The notes under the pieces: model-generated | Databases searched by the model: none | What the model saw: the letters and a program-made list of their open reading frames with translations, nothing else | Told to the model about the DNA's origin: nothing | In this document: piece after piece, positions 44,999 through 53,127 of the stretch | Layout: the number at the start of each line of letters is the position of its first letter | How positions within the stretch are numbered: position 1 is the stretch's first letter | Assembly: GCA_963923955.1 (NCBI GenBank) | Contig: OZ000552.1 | Span: 1,860,001 to 1,924,000, forward strand | Origin: G963923955 sp963923955 | Lineage (GTDB): Bacteria > Pseudomonadota > Gammaproteobacteria > Eutrophobiales > Eutrophobiaceae | Reading direction: 5' to 3' | Length of the DNA: 64,000 nucleotides | Translations under genes and position numbers: made by a program

Positions 44999-45304
44999 TT
45001 AGATTGTGCGGTTGCTCAAATGATTTTCCGGTACCATGCTTTTGTGCAGTACACCTGTAATTATAAGCTCTCCCTCGTTGGGCATGTAGTATATGACATG
45101 GCTACCATGAGGGAAGCTATAAAGACCCTCTGCAATATCCCGACGCTGAACACCCAGCAATGGATTATCTTGCAGAAGGCGAATCGTATCGCGTAGTTCA
45201 ATTAAATAATTCCTTGACTGTATGTCATCCCAGTTGGCCTTAGTATATTCGCGGATTTCATACAGGTCTTGTTTGGCGTCTGTAGTGAACCGACAGAGCT
45301 TCAT
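44999..45304 (-). CDS. ParE/RelE-superfamily toxin
   Basis: 101 residues: CRFTTDAKQDLYEIREYTKA, IRLLQDNPLLGVQRRDI and SFPHGSHVIYYMPNEGELII follow the ParE pattern, an N-terminal helical hairpin then a beta sheet with an Arg-rich surface. ParE toxins poison DNA gyrase and RelE types cut mRNA; this sequence looks closer to ParE. It starts three bases after the antitoxin stop, the usual antitoxin-first order. Confidence 0.85.
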   Translation of the reverse strand: MKLCRFTTDAKQDLYEIREYTKANWDDIQSRNYLIELRDTIRLLQDNPLLGVQRRDIAEGLYSFPHGSHVIYYMPNEGELIITGVLHKSMVPENHLSNRTI

Positions 45305-45307
45305 CGG

Positions 45308-45568
45308 TCAGGCTTCATGTTCCGCAAGCAACTCAGTAAACAAGGCTTCGCCATCAATGGTTTGTCCGGTCGCGGTTTCAGTCTTCGCGCGTATCACCCG
45401 ATCTTTCAACATCTGTACTTTCAAAGCCTCCAGCTTTTCATAATCAGCCATTGACATCATCACAGCCACTGGTTCACCGTTCCGGTTAATCTGGATTGGT
45501 GCATACCGAACTCTAACCAGAGCATCCTTAAACTGGTTTCGGGCCTCATCCGCCGACATTGTTTTCAT
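45308..45568 (-). CDS. Phd/YefM-family antitoxin
   Basis: 86 residues. The DNA-binding N-terminus has MSADEARNQFKDALVRVRYA, PIQINRNGEPVAVMMSMADY and EKLEAL, matching Phd/YefM. The C-terminal tail (LFTELLAEHEA) should wrap the ParE toxin. The pair probably represses its own promoter. The ATG at 45568 and the internal ATG three codons later are both usable. Confidence 0.88.
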   Translation of the reverse strand: MKTMSADEARNQFKDALVRVRYAPIQINRNGEPVAVMMSMADYEKLEALKVQMLKDRVIRAKTETATGQTIDGEALFTELLAEHEA

Positions 45569-45669
45569 CGCATACCTCTATATCGTTTGATTTATACAGT
45601 CTGGACGAAATTGACACTGCTGACCAGCGTTGTACGTCTTTCGAATAAATAGACAGGCGGGCGCTCGGC

Positions 45670-46242
45670 CTACCCCTCTCCCTCCTGCCGGCGCTGCTCC
45701 ACCGCATCTTTGACTTTTGCCAGTACGCCGGTGAACAGGTCGCTCTCATCCGGCGACACATCGACGAACAGGCATTCCAGCAGCGTCTCGTAGCTCTCTT
45801 CCATTTGCTTATACAAGGCGCGGCCTTCCGCCGTGAGCGTGACCACGAAGGAGCGCCGGTCGGTCGGTGTCGGTTGCCTGGTGATGAATCCGTCTTCGGA
45901 TAATTTCTCGGCGATCCCGGTAACATTCCCCTTGGTCACCATCAGCCACCTGGATAATTCCCCCATTGTCAGGCCATCGGGCACACGATCAAGGGCACAG
46001 AGCAACTCGAACCGGGGTAGGGTCGTTGCAAACTTATCCCTCAACATGGTGCGAATTTCCTGCTCCACCATCTGTGTGCAGGAGACAATCCGCAGCCATA
46101 ACCTCAAGCCCTCCTTATCATGCGGAATATGTTCCAGCTTCTGCTCAACAATATGCAGGCTCTTTGACATGCTTCTAGGTACCTGTGTTTTGAATAATTT
46201 GGCGATTAAATTCTGTCCGGTTTTTCCTTGAGAATGCGCCAT
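45670..46242 (-). CDS. MarR-family transcriptional regulator
   Basis: 190 residues. A winged helix-turn-helix occupies about residues 75-140: FELLCALDRVPDGLTMGELS, LMVTKGNVTGIAEKLSEDGF and the wing TPTDRRSFVVTLTAEGR, which holds the conserved D-R-R. N- and C-terminal helices should form the dimer. It is divergent from the KDPG aldolase gene, and an operator-like palindrome lies between them (46272-46289), so autoregulation and control of the sugar-acid genes are likely. The ATG at 46242 is preceded by GGAAG; an ATG at 46170 is an alternative. Confidence 0.88.
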   Translation of the reverse strand: MAHSQGKTGQNLIAKLFKTQVPRSMSKSLHIVEQKLEHIPHDKEGLRLWLRIVSCTQMVEQEIRTMLRDKFATTLPRFELLCALDRVPDGLTMGELSRWLMVTKGNVTGIAEKLSEDGFITRQPTPTDRRSFVVTLTAEGRALYKQMEESYETLLECLFVDVSPDESDLFTGVLAKVKDAVEQRRQEGEG

Positions 46243-46353
46243 TAAACCATACTTCCGAGTATGAACTATATTGGTTTAAGCTTACATTAATATTTTATAC
46301 TTGGCCGACTGTCATTGACTGTCTTTTTATAAAACGAATTTGATTAATAGCTT
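46243..46353. promoter_or_regulatory. divergent marR / eda promoter with predicted operators
   Basis: TGGTTTAAGCTTACATTA (46272-46289) matches the core seen at 39442, 44901 and 48130. TAAACCA at 46243-46249 pairs as an inverted repeat with TGGTTTA at 46272-46278, and CATACT...AGTATG lies between. Binding would affect both genes. Confidence 0.6.
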
Positions 46354-46989
46354 ATGTCGAAAATACTAGGAAACAACAGGCTGATCCCGGTGGCGGTGAT
46401 TGATGATGCGAACGCTGCGGTGCCGCTTTGCCGAGCGCTCATGGCCGGGGGGATCAATATTATCGAAGTGACCCTGCGTACCGAGGCGGCGCTGGATTGC
46501 ATTAAAAACATTCACCAGGCCCTTCCTGAAATGATCATCGGCGCCGGTACGCTCTTGCGCGCCGAGCTCATACCCGAACTCATGGATAATGGTGTTGCCT
46601 TTGCCGTGTCCCCCGGGTTGAATACGCGGGTCATTGAGGCTTGCAAGAAATCTTCGCTGCCCATCATTCCCGGCGTGATCAGCCCTTCCGAGATCGAGCT
46701 GGCCCGTAATCTCGATCTGAATATGCTGAAATTTTTCCCCGCCGAGGCCGCCGGCGGCGTAGAAATGCTCAAAGCACTGAGCGGGCCCTATGGACATACC
46801 GGCATACGATTTATTCCCACCGGAGGGATCAATGCGACAAGCATGCATGAATACATAGCGCTGGGTTGCGTTGCCGCGGTCGGGGGTTCCTGGTTTGTTG
46901 CCAAAGACCTGGTCAATGAAAAGCGCTTTGATGAGATTAGCGCATTAACGCAACAGGCCATCGCCGCCCTTGCGCCGGACACTGAATAG
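46354..46989 (+). CDS. eda: KDPG/KHG aldolase
   Basis: 211 residues of the class I aldolase barrel. It splits 2-keto-3-deoxy-6-phosphogluconate into pyruvate and glyceraldehyde-3-phosphate. Catalytic residues are E38 (IIEVTLR, with R42 for phosphate/carboxylate) and the Schiff-base K126 in LKFFPAE. GAGTLL, FAVSPGLN and the GGIN phosphate loop are also present. The next gene (KDG kinase) begins three bases after the stop, so the two steps are translated together. No strong ribosome site is visible before the ATG. Confidence 0.93.
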   Translation: MSKILGNNRLIPVAVIDDANAAVPLCRALMAGGINIIEVTLRTEAALDCIKNIHQALPEMIIGAGTLLRAELIPELMDNGVAFAVSPGLNTRVIEACKKSSLPIIPGVISPSEIELARNLDLNMLKFFPAEAAGGVEMLKALSGPYGHTGIRFIPTGGINATSMHEYIALGCVAAVGGSWFVAKDLVNEKRFDEISALTQQAIAALAPDTE

Positions 46990-46992
46990 AGC

Positions 46993-48093
46993 ATGAGCCG
47001 ATTAGCCATCCGGCCGGAGCAGGATTGTGCTTACGATCTGGTGTCGCTGGGCGAGGTCATGTTGCGCCTGGACCCGGGCAACGAACGCATCCGCACGAGC
47101 CGGACGTTCCGGGCCTGGGAAGGCGGCGGGGAATATAATGTCGCCCGGGGGCTACGGCGCTGCTTCGGGATGAAGACCGCCATTGTCACGGCGCTGGTGG
47201 ATAATGACATCGGGCGGCTGATAGAGGATTTTATTCTCCAGGGCGGCGTTGATGCGTCTTTGATAAAATGGCGCCGTTTCGATGGTATCGGCCGAGAGGT
47301 ACGCAACGGGATCAATTTTACCGAGCGCGGCTTTGGGCTGCGCGGCGCCCTGGGGGTTTCTGATCGGGGCCTAAGCGCCTCCTCGCAGTTGCAAGCCGGT
47401 GATGTTGACTGGGAAAGGATCTTCGGCCGGCTGGGGGTGCGCTGGTTTCACACCGGCGGCATCTTTGCTGGCCTGTCTGAAAACACGGCCGCGCTGATTG
47501 AGGAGGCAATGCAATGCGCCAACTCACACGGCACCATTGTCTCTTATGATCTGAATTATCGCCCTTCTCTCTGGAGGGCAATCGGCGGCCAGGAAAAGGC
47601 ACAGCAGGTGAACCGCCGGCTTGCGAAATACGTTGATGTCATGCTCGGCAACGAAGAAGACTTCACGGCCTGCCTGGGCCTTGCGGTGGAGGGGCAGGAT
47701 GAAAATATTTCATCGATCGATGTCGAGAAATTCAAGGCGATGATCCAAGCGGCACTGCAAGACTTTCCGAATTTTAAGGTGGCGGCGACTACCCTGCGCA
47801 CGGTGAAGACCGCCAGCATCAACGACTGGGGCGCAATATGCTGGTATGACGATAAGTTCTACCGTGCCCTCCAGCGTGATGGCCTGGAGATACTGGACCG
47901 GGTGGGGGGCGGCGACAGCTTCGCCTCCGGGCTGATCTACGGTCTGCTTGAGAGCGGCGATGCGGGGCAGGCGGTGAATTACGGCGCCGCCCACGGCGCG
48001 CTGGCCATGACAACCCCCGGCGATACCTCAATGGCGAGCTTAAGTGAGGTCGAGAAGCTCATGGCCGGCGGCAGTGCCAGGGTTGTCAGATAG
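46993..48093 (+). CDS. kdgK: 2-keto-3-deoxygluconate kinase, PfkB family
   Basis: 366 residues. It phosphorylates KDG to KDPG with ATP, supplying the aldolase encoded just upstream. PfkB features: DLVSLGEVMLRLDPG at the N-terminus, the substrate glycine pair in WEGGGEYNVARGLRRCFG, YDLNYRPSLW, NEEDF in the PfkB middle motif, and the anion hole with catalytic Asp in RVGGGDSFASGLIYGL. It is longer than many KDG kinases (about 310-340) because of an insertion around residues 230-250. Confidence 0.88.
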   Translation: MSRLAIRPEQDCAYDLVSLGEVMLRLDPGNERIRTSRTFRAWEGGGEYNVARGLRRCFGMKTAIVTALVDNDIGRLIEDFILQGGVDASLIKWRRFDGIGREVRNGINFTERGFGLRGALGVSDRGLSASSQLQAGDVDWERIFGRLGVRWFHTGGIFAGLSENTAALIEEAMQCANSHGTIVSYDLNYRPSLWRAIGGQEKAQQVNRRLAKYVDVMLGNEEDFTACLGLAVEGQDENISSIDVEKFKAMIQAALQDFPNFKVAATTLRTVKTASINDWGAICWYDDKFYRALQRDGLEILDRVGGGDSFASGLIYGLLESGDAGQAVNYGAAHGALAMTTPGDTSMASLSEVEKLMAGGSARVVR

Positions 48094-48129
48094 CCAAACG
48101 ACTGCAAGGGCTTGCTTCGCACAGATGAA

Positions 48130-48147
48130 TAGTTTAGGCTTAAACAT
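48130..48147. promoter_or_regulatory. predicted MarR operator before the aminotransferase
   Basis: TAGTTTAGGCTTAAACAT differs from a perfect 18-bp palindrome only at the last bases. It lies 26 bases before the aminotransferase start, where a bound repressor would block transcription. Confidence 0.6.
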
Positions 48148-48172
48148 TCACTGTTAAGCAGGCGGCGCGGCC

Positions 48173-49270
48173 ATGTCCATAGCAAATGAGGAGATCTTGC
48201 GCATCAAGCCCTATCAGCAAGGCAAGAGCGTGATTGAACATTTCCCCGACCCGATCAAATTATCGAGCAATGAATCTTCCTTCGGCCCCAGCCTCCGGGC
48301 GATAGCGGCCTATAAGGCCATAGCAAAGGAGCTGTATCGTTATCCGGACGGCGGCCAGACTGAATTAAGACAGGCCATTGCTGCAACATACGGGCTTGAT
48401 GCGGATAAGATAATCTGTGGCAATGGCTCGGAAGAATTACTCGGGCTTGCCATTCGGACACACATTCATCCGGGGGATGAGTTGCTGCTCAGTGAGAACC
48501 ATTTTGTCATGTGCCCGATCTATGCAAGGGCACAAGGGGCGCAGGTCGTCCTGGCGCCGGAGAAGGATTTTACTATTGATGTTGACGCAATGCTCGGCCA
48601 CGTCACTGAGAAGACGCGCATCGTAACCATCGCCAACCCCAATAACCCGACCGGTACCTATATCAGCGAGAAAGCGCTCCGGCGGCTGCATGAGAATCTG
48701 CCCGCCGAGGTGTTATTTATCCTGGACGATGCCTATTGCGAGTACGTGAAAGAAGCCGATTATTCCGCCGGCATGGAGCTGGTTGAAGAGTATGCCAATG
48801 TCATGGTGACGCGCACTTTTTCGAAGATCCACGGACTGGCCGGCCTGCGTATCGGCTGGGCCTATTGCCGAGGCGAGGTTCTCGATGCCATGCAGCGCAT
48901 TCGCAGCCCCTTTAATGCCAATGCCGCAGCGATGGCGGCGGCAACGGCGGCAATCCAGGATGTCGCTCATGTAGAGATGGTCAGAGATCGAAATTACGCC
49001 GCATTAAGGCATACAACCAAGGAACTGGCCAAGATCGGTTTAAACGTCATCCCCGGCGTGGCAAACTTTTATCTGCTCAATTTCAAGGGCCCGTTCAAGG
49101 GCGTGACACCCCATAACGCAAGTGATGCGGCCGCTTTTCTGGAATCCAGGGGCATTATCCCCCGAGCGGCGGGTTGCAAGGACAGCAAGCTGTTGCGTAT
49201 CACCGTCGGCCTTGAGAGCGAGAATAACGCGGTCATCAATGCATTAGGCGACTACATGCGCGCCCATTAA
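48173..49270 (+). CDS. histidinol-phosphate aminotransferase-like PLP enzyme
   Basis: 365 residues, fold type I aminotransferase. KLSSNESSFGPS at the start, NPNNPTGTYI, DDAYCEYV, and the PLP lysine in RTFSKIHGLAGLRIGW match HisC. It has a predicted MarR operator directly upstream and follows the KDG kinase. It is far from any his genes here, so it may be an amino-transfer step linked to the sugar-acid pathway rather than histidine synthesis. The true substrate is open. Confidence 0.82.
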   Translation: MSIANEEILRIKPYQQGKSVIEHFPDPIKLSSNESSFGPSLRAIAAYKAIAKELYRYPDGGQTELRQAIAATYGLDADKIICGNGSEELLGLAIRTHIHPGDELLLSENHFVMCPIYARAQGAQVVLAPEKDFTIDVDAMLGHVTEKTRIVTIANPNNPTGTYISEKALRRLHENLPAEVLFILDDAYCEYVKEADYSAGMELVEEYANVMVTRTFSKIHGLAGLRIGWAYCRGEVLDAMQRIRSPFNANAAAMAAATAAIQDVAHVEMVRDRNYAALRHTTKELAKIGLNVIPGVANFYLLNFKGPFKGVTPHNASDAAAFLESRGIIPRAAGCKDSKLLRITVGLESENNAVINALGDYMRAH

Positions 49271-49280
49271 GCAGATTTTG

Positions 49281-49865
49281 CTATTGCTGCCCTGCCGGCG
49301 GCTCCCTTGCTTCCAGGCTGAGCTTCATTGCGATGCGCTCAAGCGGCAGGTCTTGTCGGTCCCGTCCCTGTCCGGCGATCATATCAACCACCTCCATGCC
49401 GCGGATGACCTTGCCGAATATCGTGTATTGCCTATCCAGAAAGCGTGAGGTCTTGGTGACGATAAAAAACTGCGAGCCGGCGCTGTCCGGGTCTTGGGCG
49501 CGCGCCATAGAGACAACGCCGCGCAGATGCGGCCAATCGCTGAACTCCGCCGCGATGTTGTAACCCGGCCCGCCCTGTCCATAGCTGGCCTTGTCCGCGC
49601 CGCGGGTATTGGGGTCGCCGCCCTGGATCATGAAGCCGGGGATGATGCGATGAAACAAGGTGCCGTCATAAAAACCGGCGCTTGCCAAGGTCAGAAAGTT
49701 TTCCACATGCCGCGGCGCAAGCTGGGGCAGGAGGCGTATCTTTATCTGGCCGAACCGGGTGCTGATAAGCACATCCGGTGGCGGTTTTTCTTCTGCAAGC
49801 GGTGCTTCTGCAAAAGCCGAACCGGCTATCAGCAGCATGCCAACACACAGTAGTATTCTTTTCAT
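49281..49865 (-). CDS. cyclophilin-type peptidyl-prolyl isomerase, exported
   Basis: 194 residues from the ATG at 49865. The signal peptide is MKRILLCVGMLLIAGSAFA. The cyclophilin core has NFLTLASAGFYDGTLFHRII, GFMIQGGD, AGSQFFIVTKTSRFLDRQYT and FGKVIRGMEVVD, including the catalytic Arg in FHRI and the QFFI block. It should assist folding in the periplasm. The longer open frame (to 49925) is not needed, since the signal peptide begins at the chosen start. Confidence 0.9.
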   Translation of the reverse strand: MKRILLCVGMLLIAGSAFAEAPLAEEKPPPDVLISTRFGQIKIRLLPQLAPRHVENFLTLASAGFYDGTLFHRIIPGFMIQGGDPNTRGADKASYGQGGPGYNIAAEFSDWPHLRGVVSMARAQDPDSAGSQFFIVTKTSRFLDRQYTIFGKVIRGMEVVDMIAGQGRDRQDLPLERIAMKLSLEAREPPAGQQ

Positions 49866-49921
49866 GATGGTTTTTTTATGTATGAATCGAATTGGGAAAC
49901 TAACAGCATCAAGCGAGCGAT

Positions 49922-50644
49922 TCAATACCTGGGCGGCCAGCTTCTCGCCATGTAGATAAAGGGCGTGTCGATGACGGCGATGGCAAACTTGAAAACATAC
50001 TTGGCGCCGGCAAGCTGCAAGGCGGTAAGCAGATCAACAATCCCCCACCAGACGATCAGGCCATAGAGCAGAGTATCAACCAACTGGGAGGTTAAGGTCG
50101 AGGCCGTATTCCTAAGCCATAGATGTCTGTCTCCGGTTATGCGCCTGATGCGGTGAAAGATCCAGACATCAAGGCTCTGGCTGATCAGATAAGCCAGCAG
50201 CGAGCCAAACACAAAGCGCGGCGTGTAATCAAACAAGGCGACTGTGGCCTCGTGCATGGCGCGGGCATGGGCGGCGGTGTGCGGGTGGGGAGAAGGCAGG
50301 TATAACAAACTCAGCTGACTCAACACCACCAGCATAATGCTGACACAAAAGCCCAGCAGCACGGCGCGTTGCGCTTCAGTTCGGCCGTATTTCTCACTTA
50401 GCAGATCAGTCGCAAAGAAGATGCTGGAGTATAATATGACACCCATGCTGGTTTGCAGGCCGAAGATCATCGTCAACTTCGGGCCCTGTATATTGGCCAG
50501 CAGCAGGCTGAATACGATGCAGGCATAAAGCCCATATCTGCCAAAGGCCTTGTATAGAAACACGGCAAAACTCAAATCAAGCACGACTGTCAGGACCCAC
50601 AGCAGGTCTTGGTGGTGTGCAAAAAATTCGGAAATAGACAGCAC
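49922..50644 (-). CDS. YhhQ-type queuosine precursor transporter (VUT family)
   Basis: 240 residues with about six membrane helices (for example LLWVLTVVLDLSFAVFLYKA, VSIMLVVLSQLSLLYL). The family signatures are FATDLLSEKYGRTEAQRAV, GSLLAYLISQSLDVWIF and RNTASTLTSQLVDTLLYGLI. YhhQ-like proteins import 7-cyano- or 7-aminomethyl-7-deazaguanine for tRNA queuosine. The start seems to be GTG at 50644. The stop abuts the cyclophilin upstream region. Confidence 0.88.
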   Translation of the reverse strand: MLSISEFFAHHQDLLWVLTVVLDLSFAVFLYKAFGRYGLYACIVFSLLLANIQGPKLTMIFGLQTSMGVILYSSIFFATDLLSEKYGRTEAQRAVLLGFCVSIMLVVLSQLSLLYLPSPHPHTAAHARAMHEATVALFDYTPRFVFGSLLAYLISQSLDVWIFHRIRRITGDRHLWLRNTASTLTSQLVDTLLYGLIVWWGIVDLLTALQLAGAKYVFKFAIAVIDTPFIYMARSWPPRY

Positions 50645-50771
50645 GGGACGCTCACATGGTTTATATTTGATATGCTACAAAGCTAAGAATAATAACAAAG
50701 TCCTTGAACTGAAAGAGTTATAAATATATTGATATTTGCCGTTTGATCATTGACTAAGGAGAAAAACCGAC

Positions 50772-51374
50772 ATGAAACTATATTCACACCCCGGCTCCTG
50801 CTCATCCGCCGCTGAAATATGTCTGCGCGAGGCGGACGCAGATTTTGAGCACATCAAGGTAGATTTACGCTCCGACAGAAAATTGCCTGATGGCCGCAGC
50901 CTTGATGACATCAATCCAAAGGGTTATGTCCCGGTGCTGGAACTTGATGATGGAGAGATCATCACTGAAAACGTGGCAATCCTTCAATATATCGCCGATC
51001 AATTTCCAGATGCGAAACTGGCCGCTGCAAACGGCACTCTGGAGCGCACCCGCATACAGGAATGGCTGGGCTATCTAAATGGCGAAGTACATAAAGGCTT
51101 CGGCCCGCTGTTCTACCCTGGGCTTCCGGATGCGGCCAAGGCCATGTACCGGGAGAAATTAGACCAGCGCCTGGGCTATATCGAAGAGCAACTCAGCGCC
51201 CGGGATTACCTGAACGGCGACCAATTCTCGATCGCTGATGCTTATCTTTTCATCATCCTCAGCTGGGCGCCGATGGTGTCTTATGCGCTCTCGCCTTTTC
51301 CCAATCTTTTGGCATATCAGGCGCGCCTCTCTGAGCGTGAAGCGATCAAGCAGACACTCGCCTCCATGGCCTGA
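50772..51374 (+). CDS. glutathione S-transferase
   Basis: 200 residues. The thioredoxin-like N-terminal domain begins MKLYSHPGSCSSAAEICLRE, with Ser/Cys at the active-site position, and has GYVPVLELDDGEIITENVAI, in which the cis-Pro and the ESxAI-like glutathione motif are visible. The helical C-terminal domain has GDQFSIADAYLFIIL, the N-capping box. It resembles the beta class of bacterial GSTs (GstA-like). AAGGAGA lies before the ATG. No obvious partner gene is present. Confidence 0.9.
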   Translation: MKLYSHPGSCSSAAEICLREADADFEHIKVDLRSDRKLPDGRSLDDINPKGYVPVLELDDGEIITENVAILQYIADQFPDAKLAAANGTLERTRIQEWLGYLNGEVHKGFGPLFYPGLPDAAKAMYREKLDQRLGYIEEQLSARDYLNGDQFSIADAYLFIILSWAPMVSYALSPFPNLLAYQARLSEREAIKQTLASMA

Positions 51375-51390
51375 CAATTCAGCCCTTCAA

Positions 51391-51777
51391 ATGCAACGAC
51401 ACATAACAAGAGGGCTTAAAAATAGCGAGTCATTGCTCTCTTATCTCATGTCGTATTCACTGCTGCGCTTTGGCCTTGCGCTTTTCCTGGCGGGCATACT
51501 CGCGCTGATCATCATACTCATGATGAAGAGCTTTATCGATGATTATGATGCGCTGGCGAGCGATGCAATGCTACGCATCTTCAAGCTACAGACTGTGAGC
51601 CTGACAGATGAAGATTACGAGGCCCTTCCCTATAGCGAGTATTCAGATGAAGGACTGAGCGAGTCAAATAGCCCGGAGCAAGTTAGTATTTCAGCAACGG
51701 ATACGCAATCGGAAGAGTTGCAAGCAATCCTACGCAAAAAGAAGGAGATTATTTCCATCCTTGAAGAAGGGCCTTGA
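51391..51777 (+). CDS. small membrane protein, unknown
   Basis: About 128 residues from the ATG at 51391, or 109 from 51448; neither has a good ribosome site. One membrane helix (LRFGLALFLAGILALIIILM) is followed by an acidic tail rich in Glu, Ser and Asp (DEDYEALPYSEYSDEGLSES) and a charged helix at the end. Not recognised. It follows the GST gene by 16 bases and may share its transcript. Confidence 0.5.
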   Translation: MQRHITRGLKNSESLLSYLMSYSLLRFGLALFLAGILALIIILMMKSFIDDYDALASDAMLRIFKLQTVSLTDEDYEALPYSEYSDEGLSESNSPEQVSISATDTQSEELQAILRKKKEIISILEEGP

Positions 51778-51833
51778 CAAGTACAGCCAAGCCAATCCTC
51801 GCCCCTGCGCCATAGCATACATCCTGCACGTAA

Positions 51834-51860
51834 AAAGGCCCTGCACAGGTCAGGGCCTTT
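51834..51860 (-). terminator. Rho-independent terminator of the cold-shock gene
   Basis: AAAGGCCCTG, seven bases, CAGGGCCTTT form a perfect 10-bp stem. On the minus strand it is followed by a TTTTT run. It may also work in the plus direction for the gene at 51391, since it lies between convergent genes. Confidence 0.85.
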
Positions 51861-51897
51861 CAGCTTAGCGCCTGTTGCTTTGAGTTAATCCCTGGAA

Positions 51898-52101
51898 TTA
51901 ACTGCCAACAACATTGACCGCATTGGGGCCTTTCGGCCCTTGCTCTACTTCATAGCTCACCTGCTGGCCTTCGGATAAGGAGCGGAAGCCCTCGGCCTGG
52001 ATGGCGCTGTGATGCACAAAGACATCCTTGCTGCCATCATCAGGGGTAATAAAACCAAAACCCTTACTATCGTTAAACCACTTGACTGTACCTGTAGCCA
52101 T
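51898..52101 (-). CDS. CspA-family cold-shock protein
   Basis: 67 residues, a single five-stranded cold-shock domain. RNA-binding motifs RNP1 (KGFGFI) and RNP2 (VFVHH) are intact, with GTVKWFNDSKGFGFITPDDG at the start. It binds single-stranded RNA and DNA as a chaperone. AGAGGT precedes the ATG. A long AT-rich leader upstream fits the thermosensing 5' regions of csp genes, though no cold-box could be assigned. Confidence 0.95.
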   Translation of the reverse strand: MATGTVKWFNDSKGFGFITPDDGSKDVFVHHSAIQAEGFRSLSEGQQVSYEVEQGPKGPNAVNVVGS

Positions 52102-52474
52102 TTCTGTTACCTCTTAAAAGTAAATTTATAAAACAGTGTAATTAGCATGCCGATTGTTGCTGATGTATCACGGAAAAGCCTGCTCTTGGCACTGCTTAGA
52201 AGAACTCCGGAAAACGCTACAAATAACCGCTAACCCTTACACCCTATACCATATTAACGAAAGAATCCAACAATATTAGGTACTTTTTCACTCGACAATT
52301 CGTTCAGGCGTTTGATCCCTTTTTCGGCAGCGCCACAAGGGCCAGTGCGGGGAGCTGCAAAAAAAAGAAAATTCATCGGTTGTGAAATGGCAACTGGAAG
52401 CTGTCTCAAAACGAGAAATTCTTTCGTCTGTTAAAATGCTGGATAAGTAAGAGAACAGACAATCAGGGAAGCGT
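52102..52474. other. cold-shock gene leader and spacer
   Basis: About 370 bases. The first part probably holds the csp promoter and 5' UTR. The open frame on the minus strand at 52288-52509 has no ribosome site or recognisable content and is not called. Confidence 0.4.
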
Positions 52475-53026
52475 CTAGCTGAACTGTTGCCAAAACATAA
52501 CAACGACAAAGGCGAGCGTAAAGCCCAACATCCACTTGATCACCCGAATATCAGCCCGAACATCGCCTTTAAATTGCTGCATATCCGTTCTGAGTTCCTG
52601 TATTTCGTCCTTTAATTCCAGCCGAACATCTTGTATTTCTTGCTTTAATCCCTGTTGAACGGCCTGTATTTCGTCCTTTAATTCCAGACGAACATCTTGT
52701 ATTTCTTGCCGGACCTCTTGTATTTCTTGCTTTAATCCCTGTTGAACGGCCTGTATCTCGTCCTTTAATTCCAGCCGGGCCTCTTGTATTTCTTGCCGGA
52801 CATCTTGTATTTTTTCCTTTAATTCTTGCCGGACATCTAGTATTTCGCTCTGTAATGCGTACTGAGCAGCCTGTATTTCGTCCTTTAATTCCTGGTTTAC
52901 AGACTGGATGTCGCCTTTGGTGGCGCTGTTCTCGGCAGACAGAGCCTCGGCGGCCAAGCGAGCCTTGTCATCGGGCGTACCGGCAGCGCGAAAGGCATCA
53001 TAGACTTCGGAGATCATCGTGGCCAT
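52475..53026 (-). CDS. DUF1640-like coiled-coil protein with repeat expansion and C-terminal anchor
   Basis: 183 residues. An N-terminal domain (ISEVYDAFRAAGTPDDKARL) is followed by a long coiled coil built of 9-11 residue blocks such as LKDEIQAVQQGLKQEIQ, repeated with only small changes, and a C-terminal membrane helix (MLGFTLAFVVVMFWQQF). The DNA shows the same repeats (TTGTATTTCTTGC and CTGTATTTCGTCC), so copy number can change by slippage. The layout resembles DUF1640/CCDC90-type proteins. Function in bacteria is unknown. Confidence 0.75.
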   Translation of the reverse strand: MATMISEVYDAFRAAGTPDDKARLAAEALSAENSATKGDIQSVNQELKDEIQAAQYALQSEILDVRQELKEKIQDVRQEIQEARLELKDEIQAVQQGLKQEIQEVRQEIQDVRLELKDEIQAVQQGLKQEIQDVRLELKDEIQELRTDMQQFKGDVRADIRVIKWMLGFTLAFVVVMFWQQFS

Positions 53027-53127
53027 AGGGGAATTATAGCATTGCTAAGCCAAAATGCAGCAGTTTTATGGGGCTGCCACATATTGCGCTTAAGGTTGTG
53101 ATCGATCATGTCCGGCACGGGCCTTTG

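Noticed and set aside
52288..52509. 73-codon frame on the minus strand
   Set aside because: No ribosome site, odd composition (many Ser, Cys, Phe), and it overlaps the start of a real spacer.
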